Positions 47,906 to 57,660 of a stretch of DNA of 64,000 nucleotides are shown here, piece by piece; the first letter of the stretch is position 1; each line of letters starts with the position of its first letter. Source of the stretch: CAWBVG01 sp963792175 (GTDB lineage: Bacteria > Acidobacteriota > Vicinamibacteria > Vicinamibacterales > CAVVIG01); NCBI GenBank assembly GCA_963792175.1, contig CAWBVG010000041.1, forward strand, positions 62,001 to 126,000, read 5' to 3'. The notes under the pieces are model-generated. The model was not told where the DNA came from and searched no databases. It saw only the letters and a program-made list of their open reading frames with translations. The position numbers were made by a program, and so were the translations under genes.

Positions 47906-50314
47906 CTATTGAATCCGCAGCGCCTCGATCGGATCGACGCGCGTCGCGCGCCGGGCGGGGACGAGACTCGCCACCAGACCAGCCCCGGCGAGCAGCAGCG
48001 ACACGGCGACGAAGACGACCGGATCGAGCGGGCTCACATCGTAGAGCAGGCCCGACATCACGCGCGTGACCGCGAGTGACGCAACCAGGCCGCACGCCGT
48101 CCCGGCGGCCACCAGCCGCAGACTGCGGCCCAGCACCAGGCGCAGCGTATCCGCCGCGGCCGCGCCAAGCGCCATGCGAACGCCGAGCTCGCGCGTCCGC
48201 TGCGTGACGCTGTAGGACACGACGCCATAGATGCCGACGACGGCGAGCAACAAAGCCGTCAGCGCAAAGGCGCCGAGCAGCAGCATGCTGATCCGCGGCA
48301 GAAACACCGACCGCGAGACGACATCGACCATGGTGCTGGCGTCGTAGATCGGCTGCTCCGGATCGATCGCCAGGATCTCGCGGCGAATCGAATCGATGAA
48401 CCCCTTCGGATCTGAAGCGGTCCGCACGACCAGCGCCATGCCGTTCAACGGCTGCTGCCATGCGGGCATGAAGAGCTCGGCGCGCGGCTCGCCGTCGAGC
48501 CCGTAGTGCTTGACGTCCCCGACGATGCCGACAACCGTGGCGGCGCCGTGCGGGTTCTTCACGACCTTGCCGATCGGATCCTCGCCGCCGAAATAGCGCC
48601 GCGCCATGGTCTCGTTGATGACCATCGCGCCCGGCAACCCTTGCAAGTCGTGCCCGTCGATCAGCCGGCCTTTCAGCAGCGCAATCTTCATCGTCTCGAA
48701 ATAACCGGGCGTGGCGGTCCGGATGTCGGCCCGCGGTTCCTCGCCGTTGGCGGCAGGCGCCTTGCCCTCGATCGTGAAGGGCAGCGCGAAGTCGATGCCG
48801 ACCGGGTACATCGGCAGCGCGCTGACGCCGGCGGCCGAGCGCACGCCGGGCAGTGAGCCGACACGGCGGATGGCTTCCATGTAGAAGCGCGTGCGCGCGA
48901 CGCCATTCTTGTATTTCGCCTGCGGCAGGTAGATCTGCACGGCGAGGAGGTTCGCTGGTTCGAACCCGGGTGACACGCGCATCAGCTGCGCGAAGCTTCG
49001 GGTCATCAGACCGGCGCCGACGAGCAGCATCAAGGCGAGCGCCACCTCGACGACCACCAGCCCGCCGAGGAGCCTCGCGCTCGTTCCGCGAGTCGCGCCG
49101 GAAAACGCGTTGATGGTGTCGCGAAGACCCGCCCGCGACGCCTGCACCGCCGGCACGACGCCGAACACCAGCGACACGACGGCCGATGCCAGCAGCGCGA
49201 AGAGCAGTACGCCGCCGTCCAGGCGCACGTCCCCCATTCGCGGCAGGCTGCCGTCGGGCAGCGCGTGAACGAACCGGACGCCGGCCCACGCCACGAACAG
49301 GCCCAGCACGCCGCCGACCGCGGAGAGCAGGACGCTTTCCGCCAGAACCTGACGCACGAGCTGCACGCGTCCGGCGCCGAGCGCGGCACGCACGGCGAGC
49401 TCGCCGCGCCGGCTCGACAGCCGAGCCAGCATCAGGTTGGCGACGTTGGCGCAGACGATCAACAACAGGAATCCGACCGCTCCCGATATCAGCAGAAGCG
49501 CGGGCCGGACCGTCGTCACGAGTTGTTCCTGCGCCGCCACGAGGCGAGCGCCCCACCCGGTGTTGCTGTCGGGGAAGGTCGATGCCAGCCGGCTCGCGAC
49601 CAGGCTCATCTCCTGCTGCGCCTGGGTCGGTGTGGCGCCGTCGGCGAGGCGAGCGATGACGTTGAGCGACCTGGCCTTTCGCGATCGTCCGTGCGCGTCG
49701 TTGGGGTCGAAACTGAGCGGCGTCCAGACATCGACGTTGCCGCTGGGGGGGAAATCGAATTCCGCCGGCATGACGCCGACAATCGTGTACGGCAGGGCGT
49801 CCAGTTGAATCGTTCGCCCGATCGCGTCCTGCGCGCCGCCGAAATGGCGCTCCCAGAATGCGCGGCTCAGGACCGCGACGCGGTCGTGGCCTGGGGTGCT
49901 TTCTTCGGGAAGAAAGGTCCGGCCCACCAGCGCGTTGACGCGGAGCGTCGAGAACAGGTTGGCGGTCGCGCGGACGCTGGCGACGTCGAGCGGCTGGCCG
50001 TCACCCGCGAACGCGTACCGGAGCTGACGGAACGCCGTCATCGATTGGATCGACTTCGCCTGCTCCTTCCAATCCAGATAGGTCAACGGCGCCACAAGGT
50101 CCGTGTTGCCGTCCGGATTCTGCTCCCAGAGCACGACCAGCCGCGACGGATCCTGGTAGGGAAGCTTGTTGAGGAGTACCGCCTTGATGACGCTGAAGAT
50201 GGCGGTGTTGGTGCCGATTCCGAGCACGAGCGTCAGAATCGCCATCGCGGCAAACGTCGGCTGCCGCACCAGCGATCGGACCGCGTACCGGAAGTCGCCG
50301 AGCAGGCTGCCCAT
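47906..50314 (-). CDS. ADOP-type MacB/FtsX permease (no ATPase)
   Basis: 802 residues, clean. Starts MGSLLGDFRYAVRSLVRQPT with the first membrane helix FAAMAILTLVLGIGTNTAIF. Then two MacB_PCD periplasmic domains (about residues 40-240 and 440-650: VVLWEQNPDGNTDLVAPLTY; LLAVQIYLPQAKYKNGVART; GRTIQLDALPYTIVGVMPAE; VVKNPHGAATVVGIVGDVKH) and two FtsX blocks (about 285-400: LLLISGAVGFLLLIVCANVA, NLMLARLSSRRGELAVRAAL; about 690-800: MLLLGAFALTALLLAVVGIY, GVVSYSVTQRTRELGVRMAL). This duplicated layout is that of acidobacterial duplicated orphan permeases. It presumably pairs with an ATPase elsewhere. Cargo unknown. Confidence 0.94.
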   Translation of the reverse strand: MGSLLGDFRYAVRSLVRQPTFAAMAILTLVLGIGTNTAIFSVIKAVLLNKLPYQDPSRLVVLWEQNPDGNTDLVAPLTYLDWKEQAKSIQSMTAFRQLRYAFAGDGQPLDVASVRATANLFSTLRVNALVGRTFLPEESTPGHDRVAVLSRAFWERHFGGAQDAIGRTIQLDALPYTIVGVMPAEFDFPPSGNVDVWTPLSFDPNDAHGRSRKARSLNVIARLADGATPTQAQQEMSLVASRLASTFPDSNTGWGARLVAAQEQLVTTVRPALLLISGAVGFLLLIVCANVANLMLARLSSRRGELAVRAALGAGRVQLVRQVLAESVLLSAVGGVLGLFVAWAGVRFVHALPDGSLPRMGDVRLDGGVLLFALLASAVVSLVFGVVPAVQASRAGLRDTINAFSGATRGTSARLLGGLVVVEVALALMLLVGAGLMTRSFAQLMRVSPGFEPANLLAVQIYLPQAKYKNGVARTRFYMEAIRRVGSLPGVRSAAGVSALPMYPVGIDFALPFTIEGKAPAANGEEPRADIRTATPGYFETMKIALLKGRLIDGHDLQGLPGAMVINETMARRYFGGEDPIGKVVKNPHGAATVVGIVGDVKHYGLDGEPRAELFMPAWQQPLNGMALVVRTASDPKGFIDSIRREILAIDPEQPIYDASTMVDVVSRSVFLPRISMLLLGAFALTALLLAVVGIYGVVSYSVTQRTRELGVRMALGAAAADTLRLVLGRSLRLVAAGTACGLVASLAVTRVMSGLLYDVSPLDPVVFVAVSLLLAGAGLVASLVPARRATRVDPIEALRIQ

Positions 50315-50326
50315 TATCGGGGAGCC

Positions 50327-51439
50327 TCACTGTACTGCATTGGCCACCGCTTCGACCACGTAGTCGATCTGCGCGTCGGTGAGCTCGGGATACATCGGCA
50401 GCGAGAGGATGCGGGCCGCCGCTGCCTCGGTCCTCGGGAAGTCGCCCGCCTTGTATCCGAGCGGCGCGCACGCTTCCTGGAGATGCGCCGGCACGGGATA
50501 GTGGATGCCGGTGTCGATCTGCCGCGCCCGAAGGTGCTGCTGCATTCGATCGCGATCGGCCGTCTCGATCACATACAGATGGTAGATGTGTTCTCCCTTC
50601 GGAGCTTCGACGGGCGTGTGAACCGCCTCGGGAAGTCTGGCGCCATAGGCGGCCGCATGCCGGCGTCTCGCGGCGTTCCACGATTCGAGGTGCGGCAGTT
50701 TCACGCGCAGCACCGCCGCCTGGATCGGTGTCGAGGCGGGAGTTGGTGCCGAACACGGAATGGTAGTACTTCACGCGCTGGCCGTAGTTGTGCAACAGCC
50801 GGAGCCGTTCGGCGGCTGCGTCGTCGTTGGTCACGATGATTCCCCCGTCGCCGTACGCGCCGAGGTTCTTCGAGGGGTAGAAGCTGTACGCGGCAGCGTG
50901 GCCGAAGCTCCCGGCCCTGCGGTCTCCGTATCGCGCGCCGTGCGCCTGGGCGGCATCCTCGATGACGAGGAGGTTGTGCCGCGCGGCGACCGCCATCACG
51001 CCATCGAGATCGACCGGCTGCCCGTACAAGATGGACTGGCACGATCGCCCGGGTGCGCGGCCCGACGGCCGCCGCAATCGCCGCGGGGTCGATGGTGTAG
51101 GTGTCGCGGTCCATGTCGACCAGCACCGGCGTCGCGCCGACGGCGGCGATCGCCAGCACCGTGGCGATGAACGTGTTCGCCGCGGTGATGACTTCGTCGC
51201 CGGGGCCGACGCCGAACGCGCGCAGCGCCAGCTCGATGGCGGCCAGACCGGTGCCGACTGAAATCGCGTGGCGCGTGCCGATGAGCGCGGCGTATTCGGC
51301 TTCGAATTGTTCGACGGCCGGCCCCGAGAATGAAGTCGCCCCGCTCGAAGACGCCGCGGACCGCGGCTTCGATCTCCGGCGCCAGCGCGCGGTGCTGCGC
51401 TTTCAGGTCGACGAACGGCACGTGCATGGTCGCAATCAT
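50327..51439 (-). CDS. DegT/DnrJ/EryC1/StrS-type sugar aminotransferase; frameshifted
   Basis: Starts MIATMHVPFVDLKAQHRALA at 51439, overlapping the GT2 stop (ATGA); MHVPF at 51427 is an alternative. PLP-enzyme motifs: ATVLAIAAVGATPVLVDMDR, DTYTIDPAAIAAAVGPRTRA, IVPVHL, LLVIEDAAQAHGARYGDRRA (Asp to PLP), AYSFYPSKNLGAYGDGGIIV (catalytic Lys in SKNLG), RLLHNYGQRVKYYHSVFGTN, then after an indel LRVKLPHLESWNAARRRHAA and YPVPAHLQEACAPLGYK. It moves an amino group to a 3- or 4-keto sugar nucleotide. With the neighbouring Gfo/Idh/MocA gene it could make an amino sugar for a surface glycan. Confidence 0.87.
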
Positions 51440-52144
51440 TTTTTCAATCCCAGGCCCAGATACACGACCGGGCGCAGAATGCTCCACCAGTCGACGACCG
51501 GCCGCATCTTCGTGTATCCGTGTTCGTGCGGCGGATAGATCTTCGTCACCGGCACTTCGCAGTGCCGGTATCCCAGCCGGATCGCCTTCAGCAGCAGGTA
51601 CGGCTCGAGCTCGTATCGATCGAGCCACGACTTGCCGCCAATCGATGCGCGGATCGCGCAGCAGCGCCGTCCGAAACGCCCGAAACCCGTTCGTGCTCTC
51701 GGTGACGCGCTTTCTCGCCGCCAGCGAAAACGCCAGCGGGTGAAGCACTCGAGTGCTGAAGACCCGGTACTTCGGCATGTTACCGAATCCGCCGCCGCCG
51801 AGATACCTCGATCCCTGCACGAAGTCCGCCTCGCCCTTGACGATCGGATCGAGCAGCAGCGGGATTTCCTTCGGCTCGTCCTTGTCGTTGCCGGCGTGGA
51901 TGACCAGCACGTCGTACTCGCGGTCGAGCGCGTACTGGAACACCTCTTTCATGGTGGCGCCGATGCCGCGATTGGTCTCGTGCCGCAGGACGAGGATGCC
52001 CGGATCGATCCCGTCGAGCGCGCCATCGGTCGAACCGTCGTCGGCTACCAGGAGATCGTAGGTGCGCGCGGGCGGGTGACGCGCGAGCGTCCTGCGGATC
52101 TTGTCGCCTTCGTTATACGCAAAAGTGGCCGCGAGGACGCGCAT
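51436..52144 (-). CDS. GT2-family glycosyltransferase (polyprenyl-phosphate type); one frameshift
   Basis: Starts MRVLAATFAYNEGDKIRRTL. GT-A fold: YDLLVADDGSTDGALDGIDP, GILVLRHETNRGIGATMKEV, YDVLVIHAGNDKDEPKEIPL, LLDPIVKGEADFVQGSRYLG, RVFSTRVLHPLAFSLAARKR and TESTNGFRAFRTALL. After an indel the end reads LEPYLLLKAIRLGYRHCEVP with YPPHEHGYTKMRP. It resembles dolichyl/undecaprenyl-phosphate mannosyltransferases. The final Lys-rich tail (LGLGLKK) suggests membrane contact. It sits 4 bases after the Gfo/Idh/MocA gene and overlaps the DegT gene. Confidence 0.87.
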
Positions 52145-52148
52145 CCGA

Positions 52149-53222
52149 TCACCCACACACCTCGACCGCCGCCCCCCGCGCCCGCATCGACGCCTCGATG
52201 GCGGCGAGAGCGCGAACGACGCCACGCCCGAACACGCCGCTCGCGAGCGGGACACGGTTCGTGTTGATCGCGTCGACGAACTCCAGGCATTGGTTCTTGA
52301 GCGGCTCGCTCGGCTCGACCTTGGGGCTGACGATGTCGCCGTCACGCACGAGCAGCTTGAACTCGCCGTAGGTCTCCGCGATGCCGTCGCCGGCCGCGAC
52401 GCCGCGCTCGTAGTACCGGACCCGCTCGACGTCGTTGAGGTCGTTGAAGACGACGCGGCGGCGGCTGCCCACCGCCACGACCTCGCGCACTTTGTTGGGA
52501 TCCGACCAGCTGACGTGGATGTTGCCCACGACGCCGTTCCGGTAGCCGAGCGTGGCAAACGCGATGTCGTCGCGCGACGTCTTCAGCACGCGCGTGCCGA
52601 TCGCCGAAGCCCACTCGGGCTCGTCCTCGAGCAGGTAATTGAAGATGGCGACGTCGTGCGGCGCCAGGTCCCAGACGGCGTTGACGTCCTGGCGGATCGG
52701 CCCGAGGTTGGTCCGAGTGGCGTGGAGATAGTAGACCTGCCCGAACTGATCCGACGCCATGCACTCCTTCATCTTCCGCACGCCGGCGTTGTAGAGGAAC
52801 GTATACCCGACCATCAGGACCCGGCCCGACGCCGCGGCCAGGTCGCACAGCGCGTCGCAGCCGGCGACGTCCAGCGCCATCGGCTTCTCGACCAGCACGT
52901 GATGGCCGCTCTCGAGCGACGCCTGCACCAGCTCGCGGTGCGTGGATGCGGGGGTGGCGATGACCACCGCGTCGACGCGATCGCCGGCGAGCACGTCCGC
53001 GACGGTCTCGCAGGTCGTGATGGCGGGATAGCGCGCTCGCACCTGCGCCAGCCGTTCGGCGCTGCGATCGCAGACGACGGTCAGCTGAATGCCCGGGAGA
53101 TCGTTGAGAACGCGTGCGTAGTTGGGTCCCCAGTACCCAAATCCGATGAGCGCGACGCGATGGGGCCGTCCGTCCGGCCGACGATGGCGATCCACAGAAG
53201 CGGGGACAGTATATGCGACCAT
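52149..53222 (-). CDS. Gfo/Idh/MocA-family oxidoreductase (sugar-nucleotide type)
   Basis: About 357 residues, clean. The start MVAYTVPASVDRHRRPDGRP is followed by the NAD-binding VALIGFGYWGPNYARVLNDL, LTVVCDRSAERLAQVRARYP, AVVIATPASTHRELVQASLE, SGHHVLVEKPMALDVAGCDA (conserved EKP), MVGYTFLYNAGVRKMKECMA, HATRTNLGPIRQDVNAVWDL, APHDVAIFNYLLEDEPEWAS (the catalytic His region DLAPHD), GVVGNIHVSWSDPNKVREVV. The layout matches WlbA/WbpB-like 3-dehydrogenases acting on UDP-sugars, which usually pair with a DegT aminotransferase as here. I do not call it IolG although an inositol cluster lies 3 kb away. Confidence 0.87.
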   Translation of the reverse strand: MVAYTVPASVDRHRRPDGRPHRVALIGFGYWGPNYARVLNDLPGIQLTVVCDRSAERLAQVRARYPAITTCETVADVLAGDRVDAVVIATPASTHRELVQASLESGHHVLVEKPMALDVAGCDALCDLAAASGRVLMVGYTFLYNAGVRKMKECMASDQFGQVYYLHATRTNLGPIRQDVNAVWDLAPHDVAIFNYLLEDEPEWASAIGTRVLKTSRDDIAFATLGYRNGVVGNIHVSWSDPNKVREVVAVGSRRRVVFNDLNDVERVRYYERGVAAGDGIAETYGEFKLLVRDGDIVSPKVEPSEPLKNQCLEFVDAINTNRVPLASGVFGRGVVRALAAIEASMRARGAAVEVCG

Positions 53223-53242
53223 GTGCGGCAGAGAGGGAACCG

Positions 53243-53881
53243 ATGGGCGCAACCATGAAGAGGTCGATGATTCTGATGCTGGCGGTCGCGTCGCTCGCGC
53301 CGGCACGTCAGGCTGACGCTCAGGATCGACTGCCGCCAATCCCGGCAGAGAAGATGACCGCTGCGCAGCGCGCCGCCGTGGCGGATTTCACCGCGGCGCG
53401 CTCCGTCGACATCAGCGGGCCCTTCATCCCGCTCCTGCGCAGTCCGGAGCTGATGAATCGCGCGAGAGCCTTGGGCGATTACCTCCGCTACAAGAGCTCG
53501 CTGCCTCCGCGGCTGAGCGAGTTCGTCATCCTCCTCACCGCACGCCGGTGGACACAGCAGGACCAGTGGAACGCGCACCAGGCGGCTGCCCTTCAAGGCG
53601 GTCTGCGGGCCGACATCGTCGCCGCCGTGGCGGAGGGGCGCCGTCCCGAGCGGCTGGCCGACGACGAGGACGCGGTCTACGCCTTATGGGACGAGCTGCA
53701 AACGCGCCAGAGCGTCAGCGACGCCACCTATGCGCGCGCGGTCGCGAAGCTCGGTGAACAAGGGGTGATCGACGCGCTGGGAATTACCGGGTACTACACG
53801 ATGCTGGCGATGGTGCTGAACACGGCGCGGACGCCGCTGCCGGCGGGTGTCGCGCCGCCGCTGGCGGCGTTTCCCCGCTAG
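53243..53881 (+). CDS. Exported carboxymuconolactone-decarboxylase-like protein
   Basis: 212 residues, clean. GAGAGGGA precedes the ATG at 53243; a second Met at residue 5 starts the signal peptide KRSMILMLAVASLAPARQAD. The body is AhpD/CMD-like: AAQRAAVADFTAARSVDISG, PFIPLLRSPELMNRARALGD, YLRYKSSLPPRLSEFVILLT, ARRWTQQDQWNAHQAAALQG, then VYALWDELQTRQSVSDATYA and DALGITGYYTMLAMVLNTAR. The E-x7-C-x2-C-x3-H motif of peroxidase members is absent (WTQQDQWNAHQ keeps only the His), so it is a non-redox member, perhaps acting on gamma-lactones. Divergent from the Gfo/Idh/MocA gene by about 20 bases. Confidence 0.85.
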   Translation: MGATMKRSMILMLAVASLAPARQADAQDRLPPIPAEKMTAAQRAAVADFTAARSVDISGPFIPLLRSPELMNRARALGDYLRYKSSLPPRLSEFVILLTARRWTQQDQWNAHQAAALQGGLRADIVAAVAEGRRPERLADDEDAVYALWDELQTRQSVSDATYARAVAKLGEQGVIDALGITGYYTMLAMVLNTARTPLPAGVAPPLAAFPR

Positions 53882-53928
53882 CGTCAACGGTTTATCACGA
53901 ACGGCGAAGGTGACGAAGAGTTACGCAT

Positions 53929-53944
53929 TTCGTGTCTTCGTGAT
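53929..53944. repeat. Short dispersed repeat, copy 2
   Basis: TTCGTGTCTTCGTGAT, identical to 13579-13594, in the 70-base gap between two convergent genes (53881 and 53952). Confidence 0.5.
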
Positions 53945-53951
53945 CGAGCCG

Positions 53952-55884
53952 TTACCGATCGAGCATGTCCCTGATGCGCCGCCGCAGCTCGCGCGGCGTG
54001 AACGGCTTCTGCAGCAGAGAGATCGGCTTGTCGAGCGGCGCGACGGTGAGCGTTTCCTCGGTGTAACCCGACATGATGATCACTGGCAGCGCAGGCCGAC
54101 GCGCGGCCATCGCTGCCGCCAGCTCGATCCCGCTCTTGCCGGGCATGATGGCGTCGGTCAAGAGGAGATCGATTCGCCCTTTGTGCTGCTCGTCCACGCG
54201 CAGCGCCTCTTCAGCCGATGTGGCCAGCAGCAGCTCGTAGCCGTCGTGACGAAGCGCCGAGGCGACGAGATTGCGGACGGAATCCTCGTCTTCGACAATC
54301 AGCAGCGTCTCGTGCCCTTTGCGCACCGTGGCCGCCTCGGGCGCCGGCGCGTTGTCAGAAGGCGTGGCCGCCGGCCGGTCGGCGGCTGGCGGGAAGTAGA
54401 GACGGAAGGTCGTTCCCCGATCCACTTCGCTGTCGACGAAGATGAAGCCGCCGATCTGTTTCAGCGTGCCGTAGACCATCGACAAGCCGAGTCCGGTGCC
54501 TTTGCCGATCTCTTTGGTGGTGAAGAACGGCTCGAAGACGCGCGCCTGTGTTTCCCGTGTCATGCCGTGCCCGGTGTCGGCGACGCGGAGCGCAACGGTA
54601 CTTCCCGGGAGCCATCGGCACGTGTCTGCGCGCGAACGTATCGTCGACGTCGTCGACCGAAGTCGTGAGCGTCAGCCGGCCGCCCGACGGCATCGCATCG
54701 CGCGCGTTGACCGCGAGATTGATGATCGCCTGCTCGACCTGTCCGGGATCTCCGAGCACTTCGGGGAGCGTCGTCGCCAGCTTCGTCTCGACGTGAACAT
54801 CGTGGCCGAGCAGCCGCGTGAGCAGACGGGCGATGTTCACGACCGTGTCATTGAGGTTGAAGAGACGCGGTTCGAGAAGCTGCTTCCGGCTGAATGCCAG
54901 CAGCTGACGCGTGACGGAACCGGCCCGCTCCGCCCCCTTGCGGATCTCCTCGACGTCGGCCCGCGCCGCATGGCCTGGCGGCACTTCGCCGAGCGCGAGC
55001 TCGGCGTATCCGGCGATCGCGGTCAGCGCGTTGTTGAGATCGTGCGCGATCCCGCCGGCCAGCCGGCCGATCGCCTCCATTTTCTGCGACTGCCGCAGCT
55101 GATCCTCCAACTGCCGTCGATCGGTGACGTCCTGCACCGTGCCGACCATGCGCGTCGCCCTGCCTGAGGCGTCGCGCAGGACATCGGCTTTCTCCTGCAC
55201 CCATCGCACCGTTCCGTCGGCGCGGACGATGCGATGTTCCACGTCGTACGGGGCGTCGCTGGCCGTGGCCGCGTCAGAGGCGCGGCGCACGCCCTCGCGA
55301 TCTTCTTCGTGCACGAATCCGAAGAAGGCTTCAGACGTCCCCGGGAACTGGCCGAGTGGCACGCCGAAGATGCGGTGGGTCTCGGCCGACCAGCCCAGCG
55401 CGTCCGTGCCGTCGAGGTCGGCGACCCAGCTGCCGATGTGCGCGACTTCCTGCGCCTTCTCGAGAAACGCGCGATGCTGTTCAATCGCTTCCGCTGCGCG
55501 CACCGATTCGCCGATGTCGCGGAAGCTGGCGAAGCGGCCAACGATTTTCGAGTTGACGCGGTGCGGTGCGGTGTAGCGCTGGTAGATCCGCCCGTCCTTG
55601 AAACGCAGGACATCGACCACTTCGGTCGATGGATTGCTCCAAATCGCGCGCGAGCTGAGGAGCACCGCCTCGAGATCGACGAGTTGCGGACTCAACGTTT
55701 CGATCAGGCCGTCGACACCGCCGCGCTCCACATCGTCGGCGGTCAAGCCGAACATCTTCAGGTACTGCTTGTTGTGGAGGATGACGCGCCGGTTGAGATC
55801 GACGACCACGATGCCGTCGTGCGTGGCTTCAAGCGTGGCTTCGAGCAGGGCAATCGTTTCTTCGAGCGTCGGACGATCGGCCAA
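53952..55884 (-). CDS. Hybrid PAS histidine kinase with C-terminal receiver; one frameshift
   Basis: About 640 residues, no membrane helix. Starts MADRPTLEETIALLEATLEA. PAS 1: THDGIVVVDLNRRVILHNKQ; PAS 2: YDVEHRIVRADGTVRWVQEK with a PAC tail (RATRMVGTVQDVTDRRQLED). Kinase core: IGRLAGGIAHDLNNALTAIA (H-box), EQAIINLAVNARDAMPSGGR (N-box), then after an indel near 54605 VFEPFFTTKEIGKGTGLGLS. The receiver is complete: ETLLIVEDEDSVRNLVASAL, IDLLLTDAIMPGKSGIELAA (phospho-Asp), LPVIIMSGYTEE, LQKPFTPRELRRRIRDML. A soluble sensor, probably of redox or a cofactor. No cognate regulator is adjacent. Confidence 0.9.
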
Positions 55885-55908
55885 AGGTCTCCTTCGATCA
55901 GTATGACA

Positions 55909-56754
55909 TTATCGTCTCCAGGCATCGACCAGCCGCAGGTAGTTTGCACAGATGTGCGCAGCCGCTTCGGCGGCGGTGCTCGAACCGGCAAGGAACGCCG
56001 TCGATGGCTCCCAGAACACCGAGCGGCCGATCGCGAAGCCGACGGCCGTAGCACTTTCATACGCGGCGGCGAACCAGCGCTCGATCGTCGCGATGTCGGC
56101 GGCTTTGCCGAGAATGATCTGCCGGCACTGCGGCTGCGCCGCGATCGCGCGATCGATCGTGCGCGCGCCGTCGGCCGCGGGTGTGCCTTCGATCTTCCAG
56201 AACTGCGGGGTCAGCCCGCGGCGGTACGACTCGCCGATGAAGTCGGCCAGCATCGCAGGACGGCCCGCGGCGTCGAACGTGTCCTCGGGCTCCTGCCGTC
56301 GCGGCACGAGGACTTCGACGACCAACTGGGTACCGGCGCGACGGCACCATGCCTGGAGCATGTCCAGCTTGTGCCACTGGCCGTCGCGGATTTCGTCGGC
56401 GTCGTCAGGTCGAAAGCGAACCAGGACCTTGACGAACGCGCCGATCAGCGCGCGATCGAAAGGCTCGGTCGCCCATGCGAGCGGAAACGCTCCGGCCTTC
56501 TCCGCGGGAGTCCCGGCGACCACACCGTCACGCCGGGCCTCGGCGATCACGTCGGAGGAGTACTGTGCGTCCAGCAGCAGCGCACCGAACTCGCGCACGC
56601 GCGGCGAGCGCTCGCGCGCGAGCCGGAAGCCGTCGGCGGCGAGCCGCTTGACCTCCGGGATCCGCGTCCTCGGAATCGACCTCGCATCGCACCATTCTTC
56701 CCACTGCCATCGGTGGTCGGCAGCGAGCATGTAGACGCAGTCGGAGCTCAGCAT
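55909..56754 (-). CDS. DUF2090 protein, putative 6-phospho-5-dehydro-2-deoxy-D-gluconate aldolase
   Basis: 281 residues, clean, starting MLSSDCVYMLAADHRWQWEE. DUF2090 pattern: EFGALLLDAQYSSDVIAEAR, FDRALIGAFVKVLVRFRPDD, QWHKLDMLQAWCRRAGTQLV, VEVLVPRRQE, PQFWKIEGTPAADGARTIDR, IILGKAADIATIERWFAAAY and AVGFAIGRSVFWEPSTAFLA. In other bacteria this domain is fused behind the IolC kinase as the aldolase of inositol breakdown, replacing IolJ; here it is a separate gene. It shares one base with the iolE stop. The Lys in KLDM or FWKIEG is a candidate Schiff-base residue (inference). Product: malonic semialdehyde plus dihydroxyacetone phosphate. Confidence 0.85.
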   Translation of the reverse strand: MLSSDCVYMLAADHRWQWEEWCDARSIPRTRIPEVKRLAADGFRLARERSPRVREFGALLLDAQYSSDVIAEARRDGVVAGTPAEKAGAFPLAWATEPFDRALIGAFVKVLVRFRPDDADEIRDGQWHKLDMLQAWCRRAGTQLVVEVLVPRRQEPEDTFDAAGRPAMLADFIGESYRRGLTPQFWKIEGTPAADGARTIDRAIAAQPQCRQIILGKAADIATIERWFAAAYESATAVGFAIGRSVFWEPSTAFLAGSSTAAEAAAHICANYLRLVDAWRR

Positions 56755-57660
56755 CAGAGGCCCAGCCGGTGAAGATACTCGCGGTTACGAGCGGCGCTGA
56801 GCGCCGGCGTTCCGAGGCCCGGCAGGACGTCCTGTTCGACGACGATCCAGCCACGGTAGTGCAGCGCGTCGAGCGCGTCGTAGACGCGGCGGAATGGCAC
56901 GGCGCCGCGCCCGAGCTCGCAGAAGATTCCGTTGCGAACCGCGGTGTGATAGTCCCACGCTTCGGTCCGCGCGCGTTCTGCCAGCGACGGTTCGCAGTCC
57001 TTCAGGTGCACGTGCCAGATCCGGTCCGCGTACCGCGCGATGGCGCCGACCGGTTCGCCACCGCCATACGTCAGGTGCCCGGTATCCAGACACAACCCAG
57101 AGTACGGATGACGAGGTCCGGGACATCAGCGCGTCGATTTCGGCGGGCGTCTCGACGTAGCCGGCGCAATGATGATGGAACGCCGTGCGCACACCCGTCC
57201 GGTCGCGTACCGCCGCCGCGATCTGTTCCGCGCGGCGAGCGAACGCGTCCCATTCGGTTGCGCTGAGGCCGTCCTCGGGCCGAATTCTGCCAGCGCGCGC
57301 GGTGCGGTTCGGCACGGTCGCGTTGTCGTCGGACAGCACCAGCACCGGGGCGTCGAGGGACGGCGCAGCGCCGGCCAGCAGGTTCGCGGTCCGCACCGCC
57401 CGTTCGAGCCCTTCGTCAATCGCGTCCGCGCGCGACAACGCGACCGGAACGAACGCTCCGACAAGGGCGAGACCGCGCCTGGCCATTTCTGCCGCCAGCG
57501 CGCGAGGTTCGGTTGGAAGAAACCCCCAGTCGCCCAGCTCAGTGCCGGCGTAGCCGGCCGCCGCGATTTCGTCGAGCACCTGCGCCGCAGGAGCGGTTGT
57601 CGCCGTCGTTTCGAACTCGAGCACGCCCCACGAACAGGGTGCATTTGCGACCCGGATCAC
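56754..57660 (-). CDS. iolE: IolE, 2-keto-myo-inositol dehydratase (TIM barrel); one frameshift
   Basis: GTG start at 57660 (VIRVANAPCSWGVLEFETTA), overlapping the iolD stop (GTGA). Conserved stretches: NAPCSWGVLEF, DEIAAAGYAGTELGDWGFLP, AFHHHCAGYVETPAEIDALM (metal His/Glu), then after an indel near 57110 CLDTGHLTYGGGEPVGAIAR, WHVHLKDCEPSLAERARTEA and RGWIVVEQDVLPGLGTPALS. About 300 residues, as usual. It dehydrates scyllo-inosose to the diketone used by IolD. Operon order is lacI-iolC-iolD-iolE-DUF2090. Confidence 0.92.

Noticed and set aside
52149..53222. Gfo/Idh/MocA gene as inositol dehydrogenase (iolG)
   Set aside because: It sits in a unit with a DegT aminotransferase and GT2 and carries the sugar-nucleotide pattern; it lacks the LacI palindrome upstream.
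53243..53881. Peroxidase activity of the carboxymuconolactone-decarboxylase-like protein
   Set aside because: The redox Cys pair of AhpD is missing.
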